Assembly (NCBI RefSeq): GCF_022179405.1
Contig: NZ_BPQT01000004.1
Coordinates: 62,001-126,000, forward strand
Source of the DNA: Methylobacterium marchantiae
GTDB lineage: Bacteria > Pseudomonadota > Alphaproteobacteria > Rhizobiales > Beijerinckiaceae
DNA: 64,000 nucleotides
Reading direction: 5' to 3'
The position numbers and the translations under genes were made by a program. The notes below the pieces were generated by a model that was not told where the DNA came from, searched no databases, and saw nothing but the letters and a program-made list of their open reading frames with translations. Shown piece after piece: positions 55,436 through 64,000 of this stretch (position 1 is the stretch's first letter; each line of letters starts with the position of its first letter).

Positions 55436-57109
55436 ATGCCCTCAGACATCGAGATCGCCCGCGCGGCGACCCTGAAGCCGATCACGCAGGTCGCCGAGAA
55501 GATCGGGATTCCGGACGACGCGCTGCACCATTACGGCAAGCACATCGCCAAGATCGACCACGCCTTCATCAAGTCGCTGGAATCGAAGCCCGAGGGCAAG
55601 CTCGTCCTCGTCACCGCCATCAGCCCGACCCCGGCCGGCGAGGGCAAGACCACGACCACGGTCGGCCTCGGCGACGCGCTGAACCGTATCGGCAAGAAGA
55701 CGGTGATGTGCCTGCGCGAGCCCTCGCTCGGCCCCTGTTTCGGCATGAAGGGCGGAGCGGCCGGCGGCGGCAAGGCCCAGGTCGTGCCGATGGAGCAGAT
55801 CAACCTGCACTTCACCGGCGATTTCCACGCCATCACCTCGGCGCATTCGCTGGCCGCCGCGCTCATCGACAACCACGTCTACTGGGCCAACGAACTCAAC
55901 ATCGACGTGCGCCGCATCCACTGGCGCCGGGTCGTCGATATGAACGACCGGGCCCTGCGCTCGATCACCCAGTCGCTCGGCGGCGTCGCCAACGGCTTCC
56001 CGCGCGAGGACGGATTCGACATCACCGTGGCCTCAGAGGTCATGGCCGTCTTCTGCCTCGCCAAGGATCTCGACGACCTCGAGGCGCGCCTCGGCCGAAT
56101 CGTCATCGCCGAGACCCGCGACCGCAAGCCGGTGACTCTCGCCGACGTGAAGGCCACGGGCGCCATGACCGTGCTGCTGAAGGACGCGCTGCAGCCGAAC
56201 CTCGTTCAGACCCTGGAAGGCAACCCCGCCCTCATCCATGGCGGCCCCTTCGCCAACATCGCCCATGGCTGCAACTCGGTGATCGCCACCCGCGCCGGCC
56301 TCAAGCTCGGCGACTACGTCGTGACGGAAGCCGGCTTCGGCGCCGATCTGGGCGCCGAGAAGTTCATCGACATCAAGTGCCGGCAGGCGGGGCTGAAGCC
56401 TTCGGCCGTGGTCATCGTCGCCACCGTGCGCGCCCTTAAGATGCATGGCGGCGTCTCGAAGAAGGAGCTCGGCTCCGAGAACCTCGAAGCCCTGGAGAAG
56501 GGTTTCGCCAACCTCGCCCGCCACGTCGCCAACGTTCGCGGCTTCGGCCTGCCCGTGGTCATCGGCGTGAACCATTTCTACGCCGACACCGACGCGGAAC
56601 ACGCCAAGCTCAAGGAACTCTGCCGCGACAAGCTCGACGTCGAGGCGATCACCTGCAAGCATTGGGCGGAAGGCGGAGCCGGTGCCGAGGAACTGGCCCA
56701 GGCCGTGGTCAAGCTGGCCGAAGGCGAGCAGAAGCCGCTGACCTTTGCCTACGAGACCGAGACCAAGCTCACCGACAAGGTCAAGACGATCGCGACGAAG
56801 CTCTACGGCGCCGCCGACATCCAGGTGGAATCGAAGGCCGCCACCAAGCTCGCCCAGTTCGAGAAGGACGGCTACGGCCACCTGCCGGTCTGCATGGCCA
56901 AGACGCAGTACTCGTTCTCCACCGATCCGAACCTGATGGGCGCACCCTCGGGCCACCTCATCTCGGTGCGCGATGTCCGGCTCTCGGCCGGTGCGGGCTT
57001 CGTCGTGGTGATCTGCGGTGAGATCATGACCATGCCGGGCCTGCCCAAGGTCCCGGCGTCCGAAGGCATCCATCTCGACGCCAACGGGCAGATCGAGGGA
57101 CTGTTCTAG
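55436..57109 (+). CDS. ftfL: formate-tetrahydrofolate ligase
   Basis: 557 residues. It joins formate, ATP and tetrahydrofolate to give 10-formyl-THF; in methylotrophs this is the branch that feeds C1 units into the serine cycle. The ATP-binding loop TPAGEGKTT is at 65-73, and the family blocks [19 protein letters not shown] and [20 protein letters not shown] are present. GGGAGAG lies about 6 nt before the ATG. It ends in a perfect 13-bp hairpin, so it is a separate unit. Confidence 0.97.
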   Translation: MPSDIEIARAATLKPITQVAEKIGIPDDALHHYGKHIAKIDHAFIKSLESKPEGKLVLVTAISPTPAGEGKTTTTVGLGDALNRIGKKTVMCLREPSLGPCFGMKGGAAGGGKAQVVPMEQINLHFTGDFHAITSAHSLAAALIDNHVYWANELNIDVRRIHWRRVVDMNDRALRSITQSLGGVANGFPREDGFDITVASEVMAVFCLAKDLDDLEARLGRIVIAETRDRKPVTLADVKATGAMTVLLKDALQPNLVQTLEGNPALIHGGPFANIAHGCNSVIATRAGLKLGDYVVTEAGFGADLGAEKFIDIKCRQAGLKPSAVVIVATVRALKMHGGVSKKELGSENLEALEKGFANLARHVANVRGFGLPVVIGVNHFYADTDAEHAKLKELCRDKLDVEAITCKHWAEGGAGAEELAQAVVKLAEGEQKPLTFAYETETKLTDKVKTIATKLYGAADIQVESKAATKLAQFEKDGYGHLPVCMAKTQYSFSTDPNLMGAPSGHLISVRDVRLSAGAGFVVVICGEIMTMPGLPKVPASEGIHLDANGQIEGLF

Positions 57110-57116
57110 TCCCGAC

Positions 57117-57148
57117 GCCATCGCTCCCCTAACGCGGGGAGCGATGGC
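57117..57148 (+). terminator. ftfL terminator hairpin
   Basis: GCCATCGCTCCCC and GGGGAGCGATGGC form a perfect 13-bp stem with a 6-nt loop, 7 bp after the ftfL stop. There is no U-tract. Confidence 0.85.
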
Positions 57149-57178
57149 ACCCAAGGGATGCCGAGCGCAGGCCGGCGG

Positions 57179-57418
57179 TCAGGCCGCCGCGCGCGCTCCG
57201 TAGGAATCCGGATCGAGGAAGGCGGCGATCTCCTGGATCAGGTCGCGCCTCTGTTGCTCGACGAGGTCCGGCAGGATGTCGTCCCCCTCCTGATCGATGG
57301 CCGACAGTAGGCGGATCTCTGGAAGTGTCCCCTCGAACACGACCAGAACCTCCGCCTGAGCGTAGGGATCATGGGGATCAAGGCAAAGATGGTTGGCCAT
57401 CGGGCTCACTGCGCTCAT
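57179..57418 (-). CDS. small conserved-type hypothetical protein
   Basis: 79 residues, acidic: LVVFEGTLPEIRLLSAIDQEGDDILPDLVEQQRRDLIQEIAAFLDPDSYG. It looks like a compact alpha/beta protein without signal or membrane segment. Met7 (57400) is an alternative start. It is convergent with ftfL. Function unknown. Confidence 0.6.
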   Translation of the reverse strand: MSAVSPMANHLCLDPHDPYAQAEVLVVFEGTLPEIRLLSAIDQEGDDILPDLVEQQRRDLIQEIAAFLDPDSYGARAAA

Positions 57419-57741
57419 TCCGACGATGAATAAAAATTCCTTACACCTCGTCTATGAGGCTGAAAATCACCGTTGATAATGCACTAAATCGCACGAAGGC
57501 GTGACGGTTCGTGAAAGAGCTCCCTTTCTGACACCTTCAGGAACCCAAGAGCGGCAATCTGATACGGTCCCGGTACGTTTTGGCTGGCCGCTTTCTTCGC
57601 AGAGGGAAGAAAGACAGGGTGGCTCGCATCCATCCACCATCGCCATGCCGGAAGGCGTGATCGCGCTGCAGGTCGGGTGATCCGTCGCCGCCTCTATGCT
57701 AGCCGGGTGGACATGTCGTCGCCCTGCCCCCGATCCCGCCC
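57419..57741. other. intergenic region
   Basis: A 323-bp gap between the divergent 79-residue gene and the methyltransferase-like gene, holding both promoters. The left part (57420-57490) is AT-rich. No further gene or repeat is seen. Confidence 0.4.
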
Positions 57742-58428
57742 ATGATCCCCTGGATCGTCGTCGATACCGCACCAATCCCCGGGGATGCGGGCGAGCTGCG
57801 CCTGCTTCGGCGCGGCACCGAATTCTCGATCCAGCTCGGGCATAACGAGCTGATGAACAGCCGGCTCAGCGGCTCGGAGAAGGCGCTGGCACATCTCGCC
57901 GCGGAACGGATCGGCGCCCGCGCGGGCGTGCGCTTCCTCGTCGGCGGTCTCGGCATGGGATTCACCCTGCGCGCCGCCCTCGATGCCCTGAAGCCGGATG
58001 CGGCCATCGTCGTCGCCGAACTCGTGCCGAACGTGGCGGAATGGGTGCGCGGCCCCTTGAGCGCCCTGTCGGCGGATGCTCTCTCCGACGACCGGGTGGA
58101 ATTGCGGATCGGCGACATCGTCGAGGCGATCTGCTCGGCCACCTCCGCCTACGACGCGATCCTGCTCGACGTGGACAATGGGCCCGACGGCCTCACCCGG
58201 CCGGCCAATGACAGGCTCTACGACGAAGCGGGATTGGGCGCCGCCATGGCGGCGCTGCGGCCCGGAGGCGTGCTCGCGGTGTGGTCCGCGCATCCGGACC
58301 GACACTTCACCCAGCGTCTTCGCCGGGCCGGATTTGCCGTCGACGAGGTACCGGTCCGGGCCAACGGCACCAGCGGCGCCCGTCACACCATCTGGCTCGC
58401 GGGCAAGCCGGGTCGCCCACAGCGCTGA
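57742..58428 (+). CDS. spermidine synthase-like class I methyltransferase-fold protein
   Basis: 228 residues. The SAM-type fold shows motif I FLVGGLGMGFTLRAALDAL, VVAELVPNVAEWVRGPL and DAILLDVDNGPDGLTRP, as in the spermidine synthase-like family. The N-terminal part is short and the polyamine-binding residues cannot be confirmed, so the substrate is unknown. It is a single gene. Confidence 0.82.
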   Translation: MIPWIVVDTAPIPGDAGELRLLRRGTEFSIQLGHNELMNSRLSGSEKALAHLAAERIGARAGVRFLVGGLGMGFTLRAALDALKPDAAIVVAELVPNVAEWVRGPLSALSADALSDDRVELRIGDIVEAICSATSAYDAILLDVDNGPDGLTRPANDRLYDEAGLGAAMAALRPGGVLAVWSAHPDRHFTQRLRRAGFAVDEVPVRANGTSGARHTIWLAGKPGRPQR

Positions 58429-58440
58429 ACGCCGCCGAAT

Positions 58441-58659
58441 TCAGGCCGAGTTTCTGCGACGCTCCAGCCGCCGGCTCAGACGGGTCACGCCGTAGATCTC
58501 GGCGAGATGCCGGCGGGCCGCCTTCACCGGAGCGTCCTCGCGCTCGACGCGGGCGGCCTCGATGACGCGCAACGTATGCGCGACGCATCGCTCCAGACGG
58601 ATCGCAGCGCTTCCCTCCGGGATGCGCCTATCCTGGGCCGGGTCATCGGCATTGGTCAT
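58441..58659 (-). CDS. small hypothetical protein
   Basis: 72 residues, basic and mainly helical (AAIRLERCVAHTLRVIEAARVERED, VKAARRHLAEIYGVTRLSRRLERRR). GAGGGG precedes the ATG. Convergent with the methyltransferase-like gene. Function unknown. Confidence 0.55.
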   Translation of the reverse strand: MTNADDPAQDRRIPEGSAAIRLERCVAHTLRVIEAARVEREDAPVKAARRHLAEIYGVTRLSRRLERRRNSA

Positions 58660-58779
58660 GCAAAAGGCCCCCTCGATCCTGATCGATCGGACCTTGCTAG
58701 GGGAACCGTGCGGCGGCGATCGGGTCGAGGCTTGGCCGCAAGATGGCAGCTTGGCCGTAAAGGCGGCCGATGCCGCCGC

Positions 58780-59073
58780 TCAGTCGCGCGTACTGCCTTC
58801 GTTGAACTTGTCGCGGCAGACATAGCCGACGAAGCATTTCGCGACGTCCCGCGTCAGTTCGAAAGCGGGCTTGGGTGCTTCGGGCAGTGGGCAGAAACCG
58901 CCATCGCGGACGATCCTGTCATAGGTGATCGGCCCCGTCGTCATCACGATGGCGCCGACCCGGCTCACTAGGGCGTGGGCGTCGGCGCAGAGCATGGCGG
59001 GGGTTGCCGGCCGCTCCTGCGCCGAGACGGCGATTGGAGCCAGGACGGCACAGGCGACAAGCACGAATCTCAT
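58780..59073 (-). CDS. small exported protein of unknown function
   Basis: 97 residues. The signal peptide is MRFVLVACAVLAPIAVSAQ, and the mature part has four cysteines (LCADAH, GFCPLP, KCFVGYVC) that could form two disulfides. The start at 59073 is set by the signal peptide; the longer frame to 59181 has none at its start. Family not recognised. Confidence 0.65.
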   Translation of the reverse strand: MRFVLVACAVLAPIAVSAQERPATPAMLCADAHALVSRVGAIVMTTGPITYDRIVRDGGFCPLPEAPKPAFELTRDVAKCFVGYVCRDKFNEGSTRD

Positions 59074-59189
59074 GGCGAGGCGGTCTTCTCGAAGCGGGTT
59101 CGGGCCGAGCACGAGGCCGATGGAGCCTACCCGGTCGTCGTTGCAGGATAGGGCCGACGCCGGTCGCCGCCAATCCGTCACGTGGTCCG

Positions 59190-59780
59190 TTATGCCGCCC
59201 GCTTCAGCGGCTCAGCGGCGGCGGCCACAGCGAGGGTGAAATCCAGGGCCTCGTCCACGCCCTCCTGCCAGAGCGAGATCGGTGTCCGGCGTGCGAGGGT
59301 CAGGGCCCCCTCCGCCTCGCCGTCGGCCAGAGTCACCTCGGCGCCGAGCTTCGCGGCGAGGCGGCGCATGGGAGCGTTGCGGCTGAGGCAGCGGACATGC
59401 AGTTCCCGGACGGAACGGTTGCGCGCCGCCGCGACGATCCGGCGGAAGAGCGCATGGCCGAGGCCGTTGCGGCGGAATCCGCGCTCCACCGCGAAGGCGG
59501 CCTCCGCCTCGCGGCCGAGGCCGAAACCCGGGATCGGACCATTCATCGGGCGCAGCTCGCCGAGCGCCCGCAACTCCCCCTCGACGAAACCGCCGAAGAC
59601 AAGCCCCTCCACCTTGAGGGCGCGGGCCGCATAGGCGAGGGCGGCCGCATCGCTCAAGGCGGCCATGAAGCGGTTGGCTCTCGTATCGGGGTCGAGCCGC
59701 AGGAAATAGGCCTCGACCATGGCACGGTCGCTGGGCCAGAGGCGCCGGACGTTCAGGCCGGTCGGAATGGTATCAGGCAT
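59190..59780 (-). CDS. GNAT-family N-acetyltransferase
   Basis: 196 residues. The acetyl-CoA-binding motif is seen as FAVERGFRRNGLGHALFRRIVAAARN, followed by LHVRCLSRNAPMRRLAAKLGAEV. Acceptor substrate unknown. The start is the ATG at 59780. Same strand as the small exported gene, 116 bp apart. Confidence 0.85.
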   Translation of the reverse strand: MPDTIPTGLNVRRLWPSDRAMVEAYFLRLDPDTRANRFMAALSDAAALAYAARALKVEGLVFGGFVEGELRALGELRPMNGPIPGFGLGREAEAAFAVERGFRRNGLGHALFRRIVAAARNRSVRELHVRCLSRNAPMRRLAAKLGAEVTLADGEAEGALTLARRTPISLWQEGVDEALDFTLAVAAAAEPLKRAA

Positions 59781-60014
59781 CGTGGTGCCGTGCTCCGGAT
59801 GACATCGCGCAACTGCGCTGGCTCCGGGCGTGACCTCCCTCGAGGAGGCCACCAGATGGCATCGCCGATTGTTTTGTGCAATGCAACAAAACGTCATCCC
59901 GCCCGAGTGCCCCGCTTGATCCCTCCGGTTCCGCGCGGCACACGGGTCGTCGGGTCGGTCCTGTCGATAGGGACGCGGTCGCCGCGCCCTTCCGTATCCA
60001 AGGTCGTCATCGCC

Positions 60015-61244
60015 GTGAATTCCCCGTCCGGTTCCGCTTCGTCCGCCAGTTCGCAGGGAGGCACGAATCCTCCGGGTCCGGTCTCGGCGCGCTACGACAT
60101 GCTGGTCTCGTCGGGTGCCATCGAGCGCGATCCGGCCCAGATCCATCTGGTGCGTGCCCTCGACCGCCTGGTGCAGGATCTCGACCGGCGCCGGCGGGCG
60201 AAGAAGGGCAGCGCGCTCGGCTGGCTGTTCGGGCGCAGCGGCGACAGCGAGGGTCCGCCCAAGGGCCTCTACATCTGGGGCTCGGTCGGGCGCGGCAAGA
60301 CCATGCTGATGGACCTGTTCCACGAGGCCGCCCCGGGGCCGAAGCGCCGCGTTCATTTCCACGGCTTCCTGTCGGACGCGCACGAGCGCATCCACGCCCA
60401 CCGGCAGGCCCTGAAGGCGGGCACGGCCAAGGGCGACGATCCGATCCCGGTGGTGGCGGACGCGCTGGCCGACGAGGCGACCCTGCTCTGCTTCGACGAA
60501 TTCACCGTGACCGACATCGCCGACGCGATGATTCTGGGGCGGCTCTTCGGAGCCCTGTTCAAGCGTGGAGTCACGGTGGTGGCGACCTCCAACGTCGAGC
60601 CGGACCGGCTCTACGAGGGCGGGCTGAACCGGGCGCTGTTCCTGCCCTTCGTGGCCGAACTGAAGAGCCGCGTCGACATCCTGCGCCTCGATTCCCGCAC
60701 GGATTTCCGCCTGGAGAAGCTCGGCGGCGCCTCGGTCTACCACGTGCCCGCCGACGAGGTGGCCGAGGCCGCTCTCGCCCAGGCCTTCAAGGGCCTCACC
60801 GGGAAGGCGAAGGGCAAGGCCGCCACGATCCGCGTGAAGGGCCGCGAGGTGGCGGTGCCGGAGGAAGCCGCCGGCGTCGCCCGGTTCGGCTTCGCCGACC
60901 TCTGCGCCCAGCCTCTGGGCGCCTCCGACTACATGGCCATCGCCCACTCTTTCCAGACAGTGATCCTTTCGGACATCCCGGTGATGGGCGAGGCGAACCG
61001 CAACGAGGCCAAGCGTTTCATCACCCTCGTCGACACATTCTACGACGCTCATGTGAAGCTGATCGCCTCCGCCGCGGCCGAGCCGACTGGCCTCTACACG
61101 GCCACCGAGGGCCGGGAGGCTTTCGAGTTCGATCGCACCGTCTCCCGCCTCATCGAGATGCGCTCGTCGGAATACCTCGCACTCCCGCACGGGCGCGGGG
61201 ATTCCGAAGCGAGCGGGTCGAGCTCCGGGCTGGTCGAGACCTGA
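60015..61244 (+). CDS. zapE: cell division protein ZapE (AFG1-like ATPase)
   Basis: 409 residues. The AFG1/ZapE pattern is complete: ARYDMLVSSGAIERDPAQ at the start, P-loop GSVGRGKTMLMD, FHGFLSDAHERIH, Walker B ATLLCFDEFTVTDIADA, TSNVEPDRLYEGGLNRALFLPF and the C-terminal FITLVDTFYDAHVKL. ZapE works at the division septum. A GTG at 60015 is the best start; an ATG within the ARYDM segment would remove the beginning of the conserved region. Confidence 0.93.
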   Translation: MNSPSGSASSASSQGGTNPPGPVSARYDMLVSSGAIERDPAQIHLVRALDRLVQDLDRRRRAKKGSALGWLFGRSGDSEGPPKGLYIWGSVGRGKTMLMDLFHEAAPGPKRRVHFHGFLSDAHERIHAHRQALKAGTAKGDDPIPVVADALADEATLLCFDEFTVTDIADAMILGRLFGALFKRGVTVVATSNVEPDRLYEGGLNRALFLPFVAELKSRVDILRLDSRTDFRLEKLGGASVYHVPADEVAEAALAQAFKGLTGKAKGKAATIRVKGREVAVPEEAAGVARFGFADLCAQPLGASDYMAIAHSFQTVILSDIPVMGEANRNEAKRFITLVDTFYDAHVKLIASAAAEPTGLYTATEGREAFEFDRTVSRLIEMRSSEYLALPHGRGDSEASGSSSGLVET

Positions 61245-61719
61245 GCCCGAGGAAGGACGACGCTGCGTCCCCCTGGAGACGTCCGGGTCGATTCGGACGA
61301 TGACACTCGTGACCGAGCTTGGCGGGCACGACGCCGGTAGAGCGGCCTAGATAACGCGTGAAGACGGACCACGGCGCACGGGTCGAACACGTATTGTGCG
61401 CAACAGCACACCGGACCCATGGCCGAGCTTCACGGAAGTGGTGCCCGTGGCTGCTAACCGTTGCACCGCAGCACCCGCACCGTCTAATTGGATTCATTAT
61501 GAGGTACGGGGCGTGGGGGCTTCGTGCACTGCGACGGCTCCCTGTCGAGGGGCGCCGGATCCGCTGCCGCACCTCAGGCACGCTTCGATGCGGGACGGCG
61601 ACGACGTCGCGCGCCCTCCGCGCCTGAACGACGACCTCCGAGGTTATTCGCGACCCCGACGGATTGGTGGACAGCCGATCTCGACCGGTCCGTGGCCTGA
61701 TCGATGACAGGATACACCG
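61245..61719. other. intergenic region upstream of iorA
   Basis: A 475-bp gap between zapE and iorA. A stretch at about 61480-61505 (TTGGAT ... TATGAG) is promoter-like. No credible gene: open frames here lack ribosome-binding sites and typical codon use. AGGA lies 7 nt before the iorA ATG. Confidence 0.4.
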
Positions 61720-62199
61720 ATGATCAAACTCACCGTGAACGGAGCTGAACGCAGCTTCGACGGCGATCCCGACATGCCGCTGCTCTGGTTCCTGCGCGAC
61801 GAAGTCGGCCTCACCGGCACCAAGTTCGGCTGCGGTCAGGCGCTGTGCGGCGCCTGCACCATCCATCTCGGCGGCACCGCCGTTCGCGGCTGCGTCACCC
61901 CCGTCTCCGCGGCCGAGGGCCAGGAGGTGGTGACCATCGAAGGGCTCTCGCCCGACGGCAACCACCCGGTCCAGGCGGCGTGGCGCGACCTCAACGTCTC
62001 GCAGTGCGGCTATTGCCAGTGCGGGCAGATGATGCAGGCGGCGTCCCTCCTCAAGGACACCCCGAAGCCCAACGACGACCAGATCGACGAGGCCATGAGC
62101 GGCAACCTCTGCCGCTGCGGCACCTATCCGCGCATCCGCGCCGCGATCCATCAGGCCGCCGGAAACGCGCCGGCCGCCAACAAGGGAGAGCGCCTGTGA
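61720..62199 (+). CDS. iorA: (2Fe-2S) subunit of an aldehyde oxidase/isoquinoline 1-oxidoreductase-type enzyme
   Basis: 159 residues, the small subunit of xanthine-oxidase-family molybdenum hydroxylases. The plant-type 2Fe-2S cluster is bound by Cys38, Cys43, Cys46 and Cys58; the second cluster by Cys96, Cys99, Cys131 and Cys133. The layout matches IorA. It passes electrons from the Mo centre in the partner subunit. The partner gene overlaps its stop codon (GTGA). Confidence 0.9.
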   Translation: MIKLTVNGAERSFDGDPDMPLLWFLRDEVGLTGTKFGCGQALCGACTIHLGGTAVRGCVTPVSAAEGQEVVTIEGLSPDGNHPVQAAWRDLNVSQCGYCQCGQMMQAASLLKDTPKPNDDQIDEAMSGNLCRCGTYPRIRAAIHQAAGNAPAANKGERL

Positions 62200-64000
62200 T
62201 CCACGAAGCCAAGCTCATGGCCGATCTCTCGGCCGATGTCGCCACCGCGACGCCCGAAGCTCCCAGCGCCATCGCCAATGTCAGCCGCCGCGCCATGCTC
62301 GGCGGCATGGGCGCCCTGGTCCTCGCCCTCTCCTGGCGCGATTCCGCGCGGGCCGAGGACAAGAAGGACGAGCCGAAGAAGTTCGGCGCCGATGCCATGC
62401 CGCATGGGTGGCAGGACGACCCCAAGGTGTTCGTCGCCATCGCTCCCGACGGCACCGTGACCATCACCTGCCATCGCTCGGAGATGGGCCAGGGCGTGCG
62501 TACCTCCGTCGCCCTCGTGGTGGCCGACGAGCTCGAGGCCGATTGGGCCAAGGTGAAGGTCGCCCAGGCCTGGGGCGACGAGGCCCGGTTCGGCAACCAG
62601 GACACCGACGGCTCGCGCAGCTTGCGCCACTTCTTCCCGCATCTGCGCCATGCGGGTGCTGCGGCCCGCGCCATGCTGGTCCAGGCCGCCGCCAAGCAAT
62701 GGGGCGTGCCGGCCTCCGAGGTGAAGGCCGAGAACTCCGTCCTCACCCACGCGAAGTCGAAGCGGACCCTGGGCTATGGCGACGTAGCGGCAGCCGCCGC
62801 CGAACTCGCCGTGCCAGCCCGCGAGAGCGTGACCCTGAAGGACCCCAAGGCCTTCCGGTATATCGGCAAGGGCAAGATCGGCCTCATCGACAACCGCGAC
62901 ATCACCACCGGCAAGGCCATCTACGGCCTCGATATCCGCCTCGATGGGATGCTCTACGCCCTCGTCGCCCGCCCGCCTGTCTTCGGCGGCAAGGTGGCGA
63001 GCTACGACGATGCCGAGACCATGAAGGTCCCCGGCGTGGTCAAGGTTTTCAAGATCGACGCTCCCGAGATCCCGTCCGAGTTCCAGCCGATCGGCGGCGT
63101 CGCCGTCATCGCCAAGAACACATGGGCGGCGATGAAGGGCCGCGAGGCCCTGAAGATCACCTGGGACGACGGCCCCAACGCCCATTACGACTCCGTCGCC
63201 TTCCGCGGCGAGTTGGAGAAGGCGGCGCGTGCCCCCGGCAAGGTGGTGCGCAACCAGGGCGACGTCGACGGTGCCATGGCCAAGGCCAAACAGCGGATCG
63301 AGGCCGAGTATTTCGTGCCCCACCTCGTCCAGGCCCCGATGGAGCCGCCGGCCGCCACGGTGCGGATCAAGGATGGGTTCTGCGAGGCCTGGGCCTGCAC
63401 CCAGGCTCCCCAGGCGACGCATGACCGCCTGGCCAAGAAGCTCAACCTGCCCGCCGACAAGGTGCGGGTGAACGTGACGCTGCTCGGCGGCGGCTTCGGC
63501 CGCAAGTCGAAGCCCGATTACGTGGTCGAGGCGGCCTTGTGCTCGCAGGCCGTCGATGGCGCGCCGGTCAAGCTCACCTGGACCCGCGAGGACGATCTCC
63601 ATCACGGCTATTACCACACGATCTCGGTGGAACGCCTGGAAGCGGGCCTCGACGCCAAGGGCATGCCGGTGGCCTGGCTCCACCGTTCGGCCGCTCCGAC
63701 GATCGGCTCGATCTTCGCGGCCGGCGCCAAGAACGAGCTGCCCTTCGAACTCGGGATGGGGCTCACCAACACGCCGTTCGACGTGCCCAACATTCGCCTG
63801 GAGAACCCGGCCGCGGATGCGCATGTGCGGATCGGCTGGTTCCGCTCGGTCTCGAACATCCCGCACGCCTTCGCGATCCAGTCCTTCGTGGCTGAACTCG
63901 CGCATGCGGCGGGTCGGGACCCGAAGGAATACCTTCTGGCGCTGATCGGCCCCGACCGGGTGATCGATCCCACCAGCATCGGCGACGTGTGGAATTACGG
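62196..64000 (+). CDS. iorB: molybdopterin-binding large subunit, isoquinoline 1-oxidoreductase beta-type (partial)
   Basis: Open to the window edge; about 601 codons are visible. The start is a GTG at 62196 with GGGAG 7 nt upstream, overlapping iorA. A twin-arginine-like signal ([18 protein letters not shown]) is near residues 30-50, as in IorB/aldehyde dehydrogenase large subunits exported by Tat. Family blocks include [39 protein letters not shown] and [18 protein letters not shown]. It should hydroxylate N-heterocycles or oxidise aldehydes in the periplasm. The C-terminal part lies beyond 64000. Confidence 0.9.
   Translation, partial: MIHEAKLMADLSADVATATPEAPSAIANVSRRAMLGGMGALVLALSWRDSARAEDKKDEPKKFGADAMPHGWQDDPKVFVAIAPDGTVTITCHRSEMGQGVRTSVALVVADELEADWAKVKVAQAWGDEARFGNQDTDGSRSLRHFFPHLRHAGAAARAMLVQAAAKQWGVPASEVKAENSVLTHAKSKRTLGYGDVAAAAAELAVPARESVTLKDPKAFRYIGKGKIGLIDNRDITTGKAIYGLDIRLDGMLYALVARPPVFGGKVASYDDAETMKVPGVVKVFKIDAPEIPSEFQPIGGVAVIAKNTWAAMKGREALKITWDDGPNAHYDSVAFRGELEKAARAPGKVVRNQGDVDGAMAKAKQRIEAEYFVPHLVQAPMEPPAATVRIKDGFCEAWACTQAPQATHDRLAKKLNLPADKVRVNVTLLGGGFGRKSKPDYVVEAALCSQAVDGAPVKLTWTREDDLHHGYYHTISVERLEAGLDAKGMPVAWLHRSAAPTIGSIFAAGAKNELPFELGMGLTNTPFDVPNIRLENPAADAHVRIGWFRSVSNIPHAFAIQSFVAELAHAAGRDPKEYLLALIGPDRVIDPTSIGDVWNY

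Overview
The window is GC-rich chromosomal DNA, fully packed with genes and with long empty frames antisense to real genes. Gene content points to a Rhizobiales alphaproteobacterium close to Methylobacterium/Methylorubrum. The evidence is ftfL (formate-tetrahydrofolate ligase), phaR/phaA/phaB, the alphaproteobacterial order RNase D-lptC-lptA-lptB-rpoN-hpf-ptsN, a TipF-like protein, and REP-like palindromes of a kind common in this group. The genus is an inference from gene content; no rRNA or tRNA gene was found to confirm it.

Layout. 0.1-4.6 kb: pbpC behind a long palindrome, a membrane diguanylate cyclase and an unknown membrane protein. 4.6-10.3 kb: a six-gene sulfonate operon on the minus strand (ssuE-ssuA1-ssuC-ssuB-ssuD-ssuA2). 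10.6-15.5 kb: an HD-GYP protein divergent from a four-gene cluster, siaB-siaC-siaD-siaA, which matches the SiaABCD phospho-switch that controls a diguanylate cyclase. 15.7-17 kb: a small secreted protein and an orphan OpuCA-type ATPase. 17-25.1 kb: a three-component SMC-like locus of the Wadjet/Mks type (jetA-jetB-jetC), split by a LysR-SDR pair, carrying an extra 99-residue gene and lacking a visible jetD.

25.3-32.6 kb: ptsN, hpf, rpoN, the lptBAC outer-membrane LPS transport genes and RNase D. 32.7-45 kb: an HhH protein, rpmF with a structured leader, phaR divergent from phaA-phaB, a parvulin isomerase, secA, a SleB-type lipoprotein and kup. 45.4-55 kb: ispG, a patatin, an ECF sigma/anti-sigma pair, ribF, cheY-cheZ, an HAD hydrolase, a TipF-like degenerate EAL protein and a metal-binding mini-protein. 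55.4-64 kb: ftfL, several small genes, a GNAT acetyltransferase, zapE and the start of an isoquinoline 1-oxidoreductase-like iorA-iorB pair cut by the window edge.

Four separate proteins touch c-di-GMP: the membrane cyclase at 2.6 kb, the HD-GYP protein, SiaD, and the probably non-catalytic TipF-like EAL protein beside cheYZ. The two most interesting systems are the split JetABC locus without a nuclease gene and the rearranged Sia module facing an HD-GYP phosphodiesterase.
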